A DNA stretch of 22,591 nucleotides from Euzebyaceae bacterium (lineage in GTDB: Bacteria > Actinomycetota > Nitriliruptoria > Euzebyales > Egibacteraceae), in assembly GCA_013696915.1 (NCBI GenBank), contig JACCXR010000231.1, positions 1-22,591 on the forward strand, in the 5' to 3' direction. Below, one piece after another: positions 22,478-22,591 of this stretch. Positions within the stretch are counted from its first letter, which is position 1; each line of letters begins with the position of its first letter. The notes under the pieces are model-generated. The model saw only the letters and a list, made by a program, of their open reading frames with translations, was not told the origin of the DNA and made no database searches. The position numbers and the translations under genes were made by a program.

Positions 22478-22591
22478 TCAGGTCTCGGGGTCTTGGTCCG
22501 GCGCCGGGGGCTCGAGCGCCGTGGCGCCGGCCGGAGGCTCGGGTGGCGGCGCGCCGTCCGCCGCGGGCTTCCCGGGCGGCGGGTCTTCGGC
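22478..22591 (-). CDS. C-terminal Pro/Ala-rich tail of an upstream gene (partial)
   Basis: An open minus-strand frame enters from the right edge and stops at TGA (22478-22480). Its 37 residues are Pro, Ala, Glu and Asp rich (for example PPGKPAADGAPPPEPP), typical of a disordered tail. In mycobacteria a Sua5/TsaC-type gene sits upstream of wecA, so this could be the end of such a protein, but the visible part does not show it. The stop is 10 bp before rpiB and overlaps its ribosome site, so it belongs to the same transcription unit. Confidence 0.55.
   Translation of the reverse strand, partial: AEDPPPGKPAADGAPPPEPPAGATALEPPAPDQDPET

Overview
The window is about 22.6 kb of very GC-rich DNA. 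It looks chromosomal and comes most likely from an actinomycete-type bacterium (Actinomycetota, possibly a deep-branching lineage). Three things point there. The order rpiB-glyA-wecA-atpZ-atpI-atpBEFHAGDC resembles the actinobacterial neighbourhood of the F-ATPase. The ATP synthase alpha subunit has a long acidic C-terminal tail, and RpiB carries the glutamate-type active site known from mycobacteria. Candidate promoters end in TAnnnT -10 boxes, two of them only a few bases from the start codon. Genus and species cannot be told from the sequence. No rRNA, tRNA, CRISPR array or recognisable transposase was seen.

Layout. Positions 2-127 hold the end of an unknown protein (+). 222-963 is a Phd/VapC-type toxin-antitoxin pair (+) with a TGTACA-type palindromic operator. 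1041-5942 is a compact six-gene minus-strand unit. In transcription order it encodes a double-headed 3-hydroxyacyl-CoA dehydrogenase, a YkvA/DUF1232 membrane protein, a small zinc-ribbon protein, a short-chain dehydrogenase, a membrane-anchored cyclophilin-like protein with an eroded active site, and a soluble cyclophilin with an intact one. A promoter (5988-6017) and a strong hairpin (6118-6151) separate it from murA plus a CPBP-family membrane protease (minus, 6165-8249).

8377-11820 is the accessory part. It holds a DoxX-like membrane protein gene (+), a RES/Xre toxin-antitoxin operon (minus), and a frameshifted fragment of a second DoxX-like gene end (+). It also holds a roughly 530-bp tandem duplication of a small secreted or lipoprotein gene, of which one copy is intact and the other has frameshifts. 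The RES/Xre pair lies exactly between the DoxX-like gene and the paralogous 3' fragment, which suggests insertion or gene loss at this spot.

11835-22591 is core energy metabolism, all on the minus strand: an upstream gene end, rpiB, glyA, a WecA/MraY-family transferase, AtpZ-like and AtpI-like proteins, then atpB-E-F-H-A-G-D-C. A clear TTGACA-N18-TAGGCT promoter overlaps the stop codon of the WecA-like gene and would start ATP synthase transcription almost at the atpZ start codon. Gene junctions are tight: ATGA overlap for rpiB/glyA, TTGA overlap for atpI/atpB, abutting codons for atpF/atpH. Together the genes supply the proton-driven ATP synthase, its assembly factors, a lipid-linked glycan initiating enzyme, one-carbon and pentose-phosphate enzymes and the first step of peptidoglycan precursor synthesis.
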